Below, in pieces: positions 21,296 through 34,500 of a DNA stretch of 64,000 bases. The notes below the pieces were generated by a model. It was not told the DNA's origin. It was given only the letters and a program-made list of their open reading frames with translations, and ran no database searches. The DNA comes from Sepiola atlantica (taxonomy: Eukaryota > Mollusca > Cephalopoda > Sepiida > Sepiolidae), in assembly GCA_963556195.1 (NCBI GenBank), contig OY744531.1, positions 100,832,123 through 100,896,122 of the forward strand, in the 5' to 3' direction. Positions within the stretch are counted from its first letter, which is position 1, and every line of letters starts with the position of its first letter. A program made the translations under genes and the position numbers.

Positions 21296-21820
21296 CGTGT
21301 CTATAAACACACACATATATATGTGTGTGTTTCTTTGTGTGTACTTATATGTAAGTGCAACACACAAAAAGTCCGGGATGATCTACTAACAAAGTACAGA
21401 GAATCGGTAGACACCGCTTTTTTTTTTCTCCAAAAGTCTCATCTGGCCCTCACTCTGAAAAGGTTGCCCGCCCCTGCTCTAAAGCCTCAAAATTGAGACC
21501 TCACCACCGGATGCATTTTTATGTGATGCCCAGGACAAATTCTATTTAACCCATAGATGGGAGCCTGACATATACTACTACTCCGTCTTAGAGTGGACCT
21601 GCAACTAATTGCAATTAAGAGGTGACCCCACACTCCCCGAAGCTCCCAAATTAGGGACCTCACCACCGGATTAGCTTAATATCATACTCAGGATCATGTG
21701 TCGATTTAACTCAAACATGCTTGAATATGTACGTATCTATAGACAGGTGTTGTGTATTTTGGCAACAACCATTTATTCAAAAGACAACTATTCCTGAACC
21801 AAAGAAGGGCACCACAGCCC

Positions 21821-22360
21821 AAATCAGGGTAATGCCAAAGCAGAAGTGTCAGAGTTATTGACAATTTTTCACATTGAACGGCAATAAAACAAAGACTGTT
21901 GGATATTCGTTACTTAAACCTGGTGGACAAATCAGGGTAATGCCAAAGCAGAAGTGTCAGAGTTATTGACAATTTTTCACATTGAACGGCAATAAAACAA
22001 AGACTGTTGGATATTCGTTACTTAAACCTGGTGGACAAATCAGGGTAATGCCAAAGCAGAAGTGTCAGAGTTATTGACAATTTTTCACATTGAACGGCAA
22101 TAAAACAAAGACTGTTGGATATTCGTTACTTAAACCTGGTGGACAAATCAGGGTAATGCCAAAGCAGAAGTGTCAGAGTTATTGACAATTTTTCACATTG
22201 AACGGCAATAAAACAAAGACTGTTGGATATTCGTTACTTAAACCTGGTGGACAAATCAGGGTAATGCCAAAGCAGAAGTGTCAGAGTTATTGACAATTTT
22301 TCACATTGAACGGCAATAAAACAAAGACTGTTGGATATTCGTTACTTAAACTTGGTGGAC
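21821..22360 (+). repeat. 108-bp tandem array, five near-identical units
   Basis: AAATCAGGGTAATGCCAAAG starts at 21821, 21929, 22037, 22145 and 22253, exactly 108 bp apart. The unit is part of a longer dispersed repeat (next entry), so the array is a local expansion of that repeat. Confidence 0.93.
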
Positions 22361-22740
22361 AAATCAGGCCTAGACTGAAGTTTATTTGTACCAAATATGG
22401 TTGGGTTGCAGAAAGGATGGGAATTTTATTAACGATTCTATGGGTGGCATTTTTGTGGTCACCCTGTATAAGTTATAGTTACTGTCTAAGGCGCAGATTT
22501 GGAGCATATAATTGAACAGCGATAAACAAAGACTGTTGGAAATTCATGACTGAAACTTGGTGGACAAGTGAGGCATAGACTAAAGTTTATTTGTACCAAA
22601 TATGGTTGGATTGTAGCAAGGATTGTGGATTTTATTAACGATTCTATGGGTGGCATTTTGGAGGGTCACTCTGTATAAGTTATAGTTACCGTCTAAGGCG
22701 CCCATTTGGAGCATATAATTGAACAGCGATAAACAAAGGT
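22361..22740 (+). repeat. Dispersed repeat F (body), two tandem partial copies
   Basis: TTTGTACCAAATATGGTTGG and AAACTTGGTGGACAA occur at about 22380 and 22590, and again at 41590-41820 (+) and 40570-40770 (-). Several frames are short and none has a recognised domain. Confidence 0.7.
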
Positions 22741-22744
22741 GGTA

Positions 22745-23224
22745 TTTGGGGGGGGGGGCACCTTATATTTGACACACATATCGGATTTTGACGGGTACTA
22801 CCATTTCGGGTTGGAATGGACCTGGGACTAATGGTAACCAAGGGTTAACTCTACAAGTTGTGGCCTCACCACTGGATTTAGTTTAAGGTCATATTCAAAA
22901 CCTAAAACCAGTTTGTATTGATAAACTAAAATTGGCGCAAGTTTTATTCAATTATATCTATTTGACCTATATTGACACAAGATAACATTCTATTTGCAAG
23001 GCTTCCAGCGGTTTTGGCATATGCATATTATCAGCATTTTATCAACACATCCGGTCTTTTCTTATAGTCACCTGTTCACAAAAATAATTTTTTAAAACAA
23101 CCTCCAACCTAATATCGTTTCTTGACTAGGATTGTTATTTTAAAAGAACGATAGAATATAAATATTTTTTTTTTACTGTGCCTCATCTTCGAATTGTTTA
23201 TCTTTTGGTTTTCTTCATATTGCA
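22745..23224. other. Sequence upstream of the first ALDH5A1 coding exon
   Basis: Probable intron. The T-rich tract and TTGCAG at 23200-23225 form a 3' splice site. No TATA or CpG-rich promoter is visible here, which fits an upstream first exon. Confidence 0.45.
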
Positions 23225-23225
23225 G

Positions 23226-23374
23226 TTGTACTATGCTACTCCAGTGCAGACACTCCTATAAAAAAGGGAACAGACTTTTGAAAATGCTAGTCGCATCCTA
23301 CAGTTCCTTTGTTAAGGACAAGGCTTACATTAATGGAAGATGGGTTACAGCAGCAAATGGAAAGACTTTCAATG
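23226..23374 (+). CDS. ALDH5A1: ALDH5A1 first coding exon (transit peptide, start of mature enzyme)
   Basis: The chosen start is the ATG at 23233. Residues 1-30 ([17 protein letters not shown]...) are rich in Arg/Lys and hydroxyl residues with no acid until Asp29, as expected of a mitochondrial presequence. The conserved enzyme begins near AYINGRW (residues 31-37). A pyrimidine tract and TTGCAG end at 23225, a good 3' splice site, so the exon probably starts at 23226 with 7 nt of 5'UTR and an upstream non-coding exon exists. The donor is GTAAGT at 23375; the exon ends in phase 1. An alternative start at 23284 (MLVASYSS) would remove most of the presequence. The ATG at 23194 lies upstream of the acceptor, so it would be intronic. 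Confidence 0.9.
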
Positions 23375-24201
23375 GTAAGTTCATTAGAGAATTCCTTCTA
23401 AAGCCTACCATATAATTTAGTACATTTTAATATATATATATCTACTCTATAAAATTGTGTCAGTTGGATTATCAATGTTAGATGAAATTAAATAAACTCC
23501 AGTTCATTGGAAAATTCCTTCTAACGTCTACAATATAATTTAGTACATTTTAATATATATATATCTACTCTATAAAATTATGTCAGTTGAATTATCAATG
23601 TTAGATGAAATAAAATAAACTCCAGTTCATTGGAAAATTCCTTCTAAAGCCTACCATATAATTTAGTACATTTTAATATATATATATCTACTCTATAAAA
23701 TTGTGTCAGTTGGATTATCAATGTTAGATGAAATAAAATAAACTCCAGTTCATTGGAGAATTCCTTCTAAAGCCTACAATATAATTTAGTACATTTTAAT
23801 ATGTATATATTTACTCTATAAAATTATGTCAGTTGGATTATCAATGTTAGATGAAATAAAATAAACTCCAGTTCATTGGAAAATTCCTTCTAAAGCCTAC
23901 CATCTATTTTCCATATATTACCATATATTTTCGTAATACCACTATTTATAATATCTATACTAGCATTGCCGAAGATAAATAAGAACCTAAACTTGCTTTT
24001 TAGGGCTACTATAATAAAAGTATCATCTTAATTACCATTATTCCTATAGTTATTATTATTATTATTATTATTATTATGATTATTATTATGATTATTATTA
24101 TTATTATTGTTATCATAATATATGTATATATATATATATATATGTATATGTATATATATATGTATGTGTGTGTTTGTATGTGTATGTATGTATGTATATG
24201 G

Positions 24202-24243
<42 letters not shown>

Positions 24244-24835
24244 ATGTGTGTATGTCTATATATATGTATGTGTATGTATATATATATATATGTATGTATA
24301 TGTATGTATATATATTTCTTATATTTTTATATTATTAGTATAATTATGATTACATATTTACTGTATTCATAATTTTATATTTATTTTTATTCGTATATAG
24401 ACATTTTTAATTTTCAATTCTTAAGTCATATCTGCGTTCCATCCCTTTCTTTCTGTTTCCTTCCTATGTCCCGTGTAGCTCTTAATATTTCCTTTTTCTT
24501 TTTCTCTTTTTCTTTTTCCTTTTCTTTTTTTTTCTTACTTGTATTTTTGTTTTTGTTTTATTTCTATTCATATTCAATTTTTATTTTAAATTTCTGTCAC
24601 CTTCATAAAACTTTGTGTGATTGTGAAGTTATCTTAACAGGCATAATGTTATTTCAAGTCCTGAAGATCGGGAGCCCCTCAAACTGCTCTCGTGAAACAA
24701 AATCAATTTTGTAGTCAAAATGAAATAAATTATCATTTATATTTATATTTCTGCTCTATATTTTTTATTGAGCACTCTCATAAATCCGGTTCAACTCCCC
24801 TGGATTTATACCCTGTGGATCTATACCATACACGG

Positions 24836-24885
<50 letters not shown>

Positions 24886-25436
24886 GACAGGCTTCATTAA
24901 AATCCACGGAGTTCTGCTTTTTTTGAGATTTTCTTGGTTAGTTGTTCGACTCTTCGTGCGATTTTACGATCGTGTGGTAGTAGCTGGTGCAGTATAGCAC
25001 CCATCGTTATGGTTTGGGTCAAATCTCGAGTGCTTTCGGACGTCTCGTCCATCTTCAGGAGGTTGATTTTAGCTAATATGTGTCTTTTTCCGCTTCCATT
25101 TTTATAGCTTTTTTTATTCTTCATTCTTTAATTTATTTATGTTTTATTGATTTACATATGTATAGATTTTTATTTTATTTTTCTCTTAAGTGTTAATTGT
25201 TAAATACGGAAAGGGCATTAATGTTGGCCGTAAATGCGATTTTGTTTATCGTGGGTTGCATTTTTCTAATATATAGTGCTTCGAATAGTTTTAATCAGTT
25301 AGTGCAGTTATTTCTGTGTATAATTCGAGTGTTGTTGGTTAGTATTTTCCGAAGTTCGGCGGATTTTATATTTTTATTGTGTGTGATGATAAAAATATAA
25401 AATATGAAGCAATCCAACAAAAGATATAAGCGTCAA

Positions 25437-25503
<67 letters not shown>

Positions 25504-28500
25504 CATGTGTCTTCCTTCCCTTCCTCTCCCACTTCTGTCACTATCCTAAATGATCTTATTTATCCCGTACCATTTGATTTTATTTCATTTTCTATCTATC
25601 TATCTATCTATCTATCTTTTTATTCATCTATCTACCTTTTTACTATTTCTCTCTCTTTTCACTTTATTTTATATATTATATTTTATATTTTATATTAATT
25701 TTTTTTTTTTTTGACATTATTATTTTTGATTTTTTGAATTTTTTAATTTTTTTAATTTTTTGATTTTTTTAAATTTTTAATTTTTTAATTTTGATTTTGA
25801 TTCTTTAACGGTCCCACCCACGTGACTTTCCAAATTTAGATTTTAAATTTCTTTTCTTTTTTCTCCATTTCATTCTTTCCAAATATGATCTAAGGTTAAG
25901 ATCGGATTTTAACTCTGCCTGATGAGATCTCAGTTCATAATAACTGTTGATCGATAACATCGACATGCCAGTGTCGCAGATTTTGTACATTTCTGTGTAA
26001 ATAAAAATAATCATATATATATGTTTATGTTTTTGTCTTTTAAGGGAAGTTGGGTCTGATCAACTCTGCTGGGAAGTCATGAAATTTAATACTGTCTTGT
26101 TTTTAAATTCCCAAAACACTTTTTCATGGTAAACAACTGATGATCCCTTAAATTATGTTAGAAGCAAACTAATATAATAACTGTGAAAGTTAAATTGACT
26201 TACATGAGTGATTTTCCACTGAACGACTTGGGACTTAAGGGTTTGTATTTTGGGTTTTTTTTTAATATAGTTTTAATGGTTGAGAAACTTCCAAGACTAT
26301 ATATATAGCACTTTAGTTTACGTGTGAATCCGAAATCAATTTTGAAGAGTTACATTCACTCCTAACCCAATCAACCGGAAGTAATTCAGACATTGAATTT
26401 TTTATCCAAAAATGGATCTTAACGACCTCAATCTGCGAGATATTGGTAATTTAACCAGCGAGCCCCCAAAAAACTATTGACAGAATTTAATTATTTAAGA
26501 GGACGGCTCAACAAGAATTTGTTAACATTGGACTTGAAAACGACCATGTTGTAGTCAGTTCAGAAGCATTCCCGTGGTATATTCTGCTCATGGAAGTATA
26601 TTTTTGGGGGTTTTCAGCCATACTGCCCTTATTTTTTTTATGATGTATACGTGTTAGATTTCTTTAATGGTAACAACACAAATACAAGGGATAAATAGGG
26701 ATTTGAATAATTTGTTTTTAAATAATTAAAAAATATTTGTTTTTAAATAATTAAAAAATATTTGAATAAAAACTTTGAATAATTTGTTTTTAAATAATTA
26801 AAAAATATTTGAATAAAAACTTTGAATAATTTGTTTTTAAATAATTAAAAAATATTTGAATAAAAACTTTGAATAATTTGTTTTTAAATAATTAAAAAAT
26901 ATTTGAATAAAAACTTTGAAAAGTTTGTTAGCACCCAGAATTATTTAATCATCATCATCATTCATCATCATCATCATCGGTTTAACGTCCGTTTTTCATG
27001 CTGGCACGTGTTGGATGGCTTTTAAAAATTGACTTCCAAACTAACCTATCTCTGACCAGGTCTTTGTTTATCCCTCTTTCTCTCAAGTCTATCCTTATCA
27101 CTTCCTCTCATGTTTTCAACTGTTCTACATCTACTAACCCACAAACTCTCATCCATTCTTTTAACGTGGCCATACCAAAAAAGTCTCCTGTTCTGCACAC
27201 AGCTCTTTATACTCTCCAGATTCAATCATCCTCTGAGGTCATCAGATCTAAGCCTGTCTTTCAGACTCACATTATACATCCATTGTATCATTCCAATATA
27301 ATTTCTCCCCATGCAACGCATGTCCTCAACCCTCACTGGTCAACAGTGGTAACACTCTGCTGGTTTTATCTTCTTATTCTTCTTCATCTTTTCTTTTTTA
27401 TTAACATGCAGGTTGAGGGTTAGGGTTAGGTTAGGGTTATCATGCACACAGGTGGGCCCCCATCCAGGTAGCTAGCTAGCTGCACACATGGAAATATCCA
27501 TGAAAATTTATTTGAAGCAAAAGTTTTGCGGAGGATGTCCTTCCTTGCCCAACGCTTTTTCATCACTAACGAAGGTCAACAGCCCGCACTTAACTAAATC
27601 AATCAGTCAGCTTTTATGGCTGCCAAGACCTACCAAATTTAAACTTTACATCGGGCATCCGTATCCATTTCATGGAGATATACCTGACTAGAGCATATCC
27701 CACATACACCCTCTAAGTAGACTGTGAGTCGGTCCGGGACTATTTATTGGGTATTCACAGCTAATCTCTATATCTGAAGGCTGTTCCCTTATCCGCCACC
27801 TGGGGACCTGGTGGATTAGAAATAGTCGATCCACACCACAAATAACAATTTTTATTCAAATATTTTTTTTAAAAAGTATTACTAATGCTATTTCAGCTAT
27901 ACTGTGCACATAGTAGATATCTAAGAGTTAAAAAAACAAAACAACTCAAAAACAACTCATGGGATTTAAAAAGAAAAAAAGCGAAAAAAATTGAATGTAT
28001 ACAGACACCCGAGCAACAAAGAGAGTAGAAAGTGACTAACTTGGGTTTACTTTCGACAGCCTCGTAACTCTCGCTTACTCTATTTTGTCCTTTAGCATTC
28101 ACAGTTTATGAGCAATGTTTCTGACAAAGGGGAAAGAAGTGGGGGTTTTCTGGGTCAGAATCTATCCATATAACACTTATCGTTGGCTAGTGTTTGACCT
28201 TGAAGTAGTTTTTTGTTGGGTTTTTTTTTTTTTGCTCCTTACATCAAGTGGCTTCATGCCTTGTCTGGAGCGATTTCCATAAAAAAAAACTAAAAAAAAA
28301 AACAGGTAGGTACAACTAGTAAATAATAAATGTGGCTTTTCTTTACACTTGACTGCAGTTTCACAGGACATCCAATCATCAGAAGCGTACTAATATCTTT
28401 AACATTTTAATACATTTGATAGATTGATTAAGGATTCAAAGATTTTGGCAAAGATCGGCAGTAGACTGATTGGGCGGTAGTTCTGAGGGTCGGTTCTATT

Positions 28501-31500
28501 CCCAGAACTCTTGTAGACTGGTACCACAGAGGCAATTTTCCAGCTATCAAGGAAGCAAGATTCGGCTAGGCATTTATTGTAAAGTTTGGAGAGGACAGGG
28601 GCAAGTTCAGCAGAGCATTTCTTTATTGCTATTACAGGTATAAGATCAGGCCCACAAGCTTTAGAGGTGTCAAGGCTTTTTATGATGTCTCTGACCTGGG
28701 ATGGGGTGATGACCAGGTTATTAAGTGTGGCTTCAGTCCGCAATGGTAATTCAGGGAGAGGGTGGTTACCTGAGTCTAAAGTAGAGTTAGAAGCGAAACG
28801 CTGTGCAAGTAGTTCAGCCTTATCAGTGGCCGTGCAAACGACATCATTGTGGTTTGAAAGTGGGGGAATCGTAGATTGACCATTATTCACTACACTATTG
28901 TAGATTTTCCAGAAATCGCGAGTACCTAGTTTCTGTGACTGGATGCGTTTTTTTGTTAACTCATTATACCTTCTCTTCGCTTCGCCTATCACGGCCTTGC
29001 AAGTGTTTCTTGACTCTATAAATTTATGCCTATTAGTAGCTGACTTATGGCGACCGAATTTACGGAATGCTTGTTGCCTCTCAGAAATGGCAGCTGCACA
29101 TTCCGAAGTGAACCATTGAGGAGAGTGGGGCTTGCTAAAGAATTTTCGCATGGGGACATAGGCTTCAATGTCTGCTTTGACCCATTCAGTTAATTCGTTT
29201 GCACACTGGTTGGCAGGGAGTGAGAAGGTTTCCCTCCATGGGGCGTCACTGATGTGATCTCTGATTGACTCAAAATCAGCTTGCTCGTAGTATCTTGTTG
29301 TTTTGAGCAACGGTTCATCAGCTTTTGGACGACTTTTTAGCGTGATATGTATCATTAGCACAATGTGATCAGCATTCCCGAGTGGGCTATGAGCTTTCGT
29401 CACACAAGCCTCGGGTATTGAGGTCAAGAAGAGGTCTAGAAGTGAGGCTTGTTGGTCCACACGATCGGGGATGCGGGTCGGAAAATCAACAGTCTGAGAG
29501 AGGGAGTGAGCTAAGGAGAAATTATACGTAGAGTTGCCGGCTGCGTCTGTAAGGCTGGAGAATCCCAACCAGTCGCGGTGGTGGGCATTAAAATCCCCAA
29601 ATACATGTATCTGGGCATTCGAGTCAATTAAGAGTGCTCTATCTATGCTTTCAGAGACAGAGTTTAGCAGAGTACAGTCCTGGGTCGACGGGGAGCGGTA
29701 TAGGAAATATAAGTAACTAACGTTGTGATGTAAAGTCAATCTAAAGCACATGTAGTCGTAGTCATCTGATTCTAACCTATGTTCTCTAGTCAGGGGGGAG
29801 GGTGTTCCGAACATAAAGTCCTAGCCCGTGCATGTGTTTGTCAGAGTCTTTACGGTAGAGTGGGAGGTAGTCAGTCATGTCAAAGTGGTGAGAAGAGATT
29901 GAGGATTGAAGGTTAGTTTCACTAAGAGCTAGGATATCCGGAGAGTTTTTCAGGAGAAAGGTTTCTACGTCGTTGATGTTGGTTCTAAGTCCCCGGATAT
30001 TTGAGAATGCAAGCCTCAAGGGCGGAGGCGAAAGTGTTTTTTGGATGTCTGGTTTATTTTTTAATTATGATAATACTTTTTTTAATACTTATTATATACT
30101 TATATATTCATAGTATAGGGCTCTAATTTATTTTTTAATTATGATAATACTTTTTTTTAATACTTATTATATACTTATATATTCATAGTATGGGGCTCTA
30201 ATTTATTTTTTAATTATGATAATACTTTTTTTTATACTTATTATATACTTATATATTCATATTATGGGGCTCTAATTTATTTTTTAATTATGATAATACT
30301 TTTTTTAATACTTATTATATACTTATATATTCATATTATAGGGCTCTAATTTATTTTTTAATTATGATAATACTTTTTTTTATACTTATTATATACTTAT
30401 ATATTCATATTATGGGGCTCTAATTTATTTTTTAATTATGATAATACTTTTTTTTATACTTATTATATACTTATATATTCATATTATGGGGCTCTAATTT
30501 ATTTTTTAATTATGATAATACTTTTTTTAATACTTATTATATACTTATATATTCATATTATGGGCTCTAATTTATTTTTTAATTATGATAATACTTTTTT
30601 TTAATACTTATTATATACTTATATATTCATAGTATGGGGCTCTAATTTATTTTTTAATTATGATAATACTTTTTTTTATACTTATTATATACTTATATAT
30701 TCATATTATGGAGCTCTAATTTATTTTTTAATTATGATAATACTTTTTTTAATACTTATTATATACTTATATATTCATAGTATGGGGCTCTAATTTATTT
30801 TTTAATTATGATAATACTTTTTTTAATACTTATTATATACTTATATATTCATATTATGGGGCTCTAATTTATTTTTTAATTATTATAATACTTTTTTAAA
30901 TACTTATTATATACTTATATATTCATATTATGGGGCTCTAATTTATTTTTTAATTATGATAATACTTTTTTTAATACTTATTATATACTTATATATTCAT
31001 AGTATGGGGCTCTAATTTATTTTTTAATTATGATAATACTTTTTTTTATACTTATTATATACTTATATATTCATATTATGGGGCTCTAATTTATGTTTTA
31101 ATTATTATAATACTTTTTTAAATACTTATTATATACTTATATATTCATATTATGGGGCTCTAATTTATTTTTTAATTATGATAATACTTTTTTTAATACT
31201 TATTATATACTTATATATTCATAGTATGGGGCTCTAATTTATTTTTTAATTATGATAATACTTTTTTTAATACTTATTATATACTTATATATTCATATTA
31301 TGGGGCTCTAATTTATTTTTTAATTATTATAATACTTTTTTAAATACTTATTATATACTTATATATTCATAGTATGGGGCTCTAATTTATTTTTTAATTA
31401 TTATAATACTTTTTTTAATACTTATTATATACTTATATATTCATATTATGGGCTCTAATTTATTTTTTAATTAGGATAATAATCTTTTTTACTTAAAATT

Positions 31501-34500
31501 TATTCAAGATTCTATTCTTTGTGTCTAGATTCATCTTTACTTATGGCGGCCATCTTGTCAAAGGCTTTTTTACAGAAGACGTTTGATGTTTTCTATCTAC
31601 CAACTTTTCTAAAAGAAAACAAAAAAAAAGTTCCTCTTACCTTTAGTGATTTTTCCAGTGTAATAATAATTATCTGGTTTTGTACGTTTGCTGGCCAAGA
31701 TGAAAGCCAAAATTGACAAGAGGGCGGCATTTCGATGACGTCACTACCAAACAAATTGTCTAGACTTGGGGGTTTTAATTTATTTTTTAATTATGATAAT
31801 ACTTTCTTTTTTTTTTTTACAGTAAACAATCCAGCCAATGGAGAACTTATTGCAACCGTTCCAGATATGGGAATACCAGAAACACAATTAGCCATTGATG
31901 CTGCCAACGTGGCCTTTGAAACATGGAGGAAAACAACAGCTAAGGTGAAATAATACAGAAAATGTTCTCATTATTTCTGTAGTTTCATCAAAAAAGAAGA
32001 AGAAGAAGAAGAAGAAGAAGAATGACGTTTAAAAAATTTGAAAACCAAATGAGAATTTTATTTTTTTATTTATTTAAAAACCTGAACTTTCAGAAAAAAT
32101 TTGCCCTTTTCAAAGCAAAACATTTTTTTCTTTTACTTGTCTATTCCGTTCAAGGCATTTCTGCTCTTTCTTAGAGTCCGTTCCGTCTGATAGAAATGAC
32201 GGTTAGTTTAAAAATGTGAGCACATCGTTTTTGTGTTTTGAATAATTAAGAGATAGTCACATTGTTTTGTATTTGAATAATATTAAAGAAATTTGAAAAA
32301 CAAAATAAATAACACAACGTTTCGGCCGCTGTAACCTCCGGCCTTCTTCAGGTGTATCTCTTCGAACTCGGGAATATTTCTGTCGAACTCGGGAATCTGG
32401 ACGGAATTTTGAACAGAACCCTTTATTTAATCCATACACATTCCCGACTTCAACAGAAAGATTCTCGAGTTCGACAAGATACACCTTAAGAAGGTTACAT
32501 CGGCCGAAACGTTGTAAGAATAACATCCAAGATGAGAAGAGTAGTTTGAATAATCCAAATAATGCAAATAATCCAAATAATACAAATAATACAAATAATA
32601 CAAATAATACAAATAATACAAATAATCCAAATAATTCAAATAATCCAAATGATCCAAATAATCCAAATAATCCAAATAATCCAAATAATGCAAATAATCC
32701 AAATAATGCAAATAATCCAAATAATCCAAATAATCCAAATAATGCAAATAATCCAAATAATCCAAATAATGCAATGTTTGTTCTGTTGTTTGTTCTAGGA
32801 GAGAAGCGCCATTTTGAAGAAATGGTATGCCTTACTTGAAGCAAATAAAGCATCACTTGCAGAGTTGTTGACAAGAGAACAGGTAAGACATTTAGAATTA
32901 TCAAGAACTAGCAGGAAAACCCGACGTTGCCCGGTATTTAATGAGGAACACTATGTTCATAACGCTATATGCCGGAGAGCATTCTACTCAAATAGCTTCT
33001 TTCCTCGTGCTGCTGGCCTCTGGAACTCCCTCCCTGCCCCCTGTTTCCCCGACAGTACTGACATGCAGAAATTTAAAACTAATGTAAACAGACATCTCGC
33101 TGCTCAGATCCCAATTTAAGCTGAACCACCAATCCTTCTCCCCTTTTCCTTTTTTTTTCAGTAGCCCCTTACGTTTACAGTGGCGTCCTGCCTTGTTTGG
33201 GGGTGAATCATGTAAAAAAAAAAAAAAAAAAAAAAAAAATATTACTTTCTTTTACTGTCCCTTCGTTTCGCTCCCTAATGTTATATAATGACGGACGTAA
33301 CTTGTGGGATTATAAAAACCTTTATGAGAGTGTTAGATAATGGCCCTGGAGAGATGGACGCATCTGTGGAAGTCGGGTTTGACTTGCGCGAATTAACGCG
33401 GGGCAGTTGAGTGCAGAACAAGGCTGGTTCTCACGCTCAGAGCTGGCAGACATGACAAGGTTACCGAGTGATGAGACCTGAGTTCAGAGGTCAGTCTGCA
33501 GCTGTGAAGGGCTGGCCCTGCGTGAGAAACGAAGGGACCTGTGACGTCACTTGCTCTCGCGAGAAGCGAATTTGAGTCAGTCTGGTTACGGAGGGCGAAC
33601 TGTAAAGACGTGTGATTCCAGTGTAGGAATACGGAAGATTTCCCTAATGGGAAGACAAGCGCAAGAATTCTCCCCCCCCCTCTCTCTAGGAATAGTTAGG
33701 AATACATTAATAATCTAACTACGATATTCGTAAATCTCTCTCTCTCTCTCTCTCTCTCAACGATAGCAAAACACCTCCACGGGCAATAGAAACTGCCGCC
33801 GAATAAAAAAGTAATTAAAAGAAAAAGATTGTTGTCTTATGAAGCGAGAAAGGTCTTTTGTTACAGACAGCTCACTGAGATGGCCACTACAGTGCAGAGG
33901 CGAGGAAGGTGCTCAACCACTAGACGACAGAGCAAACCGAGAAGATACGAAGGTATGAATTTTTATGGGGCTATACAACACCTAATATAGTTGGAAGAAA
34001 CTGAAATTAGTGTTTTATACATTTCATTAAAATCGGATATACGTATTTAAAGTTTTAAGGAATTTTACTACCGCCCCGGGCGGCAAAAGGTCTAGCTACG
34101 CCACTGAGAACACATAAAGATCCGGCACATTAAGGGGCGCAGAGATTCGGGACAACTTCATTGTTTCACCGGAGAATTTTATACATATGATTTAAATTTT
34201 ATCCAAATAGGAATTAAATAATCCTAACGTGTTTTGATGTAAAGAGACAGATACAGACATAGGTAGATAGAGAGGTGGGGGGAGAAAGAAAGAGAGAGTC
34301 AACAGATGACGATTAGAACGGAAGTAACGCCGCCGTTACTGACATAGCGTTGCCACGAACGATAGCCAGGGAGATGCGTTGGAATAACCAGGCTGACTCA
34401 CGGGGCTCGTGCCTAGACGTTGAAATCCTCCGTCCAATGTCCTGAAAAAATTTAACAGTCTAGGGGCCAAGAACACCCGACGTTTCCACTGAAATTGGTT

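Noticed and set aside
32257..32904. 215-residue minus-strand and other frames over the 9-bp array
   Set aside because: Low-complexity translation of (CCAAATAAT)n; overlaps ALDH5A1 exon 3 on the other strand.
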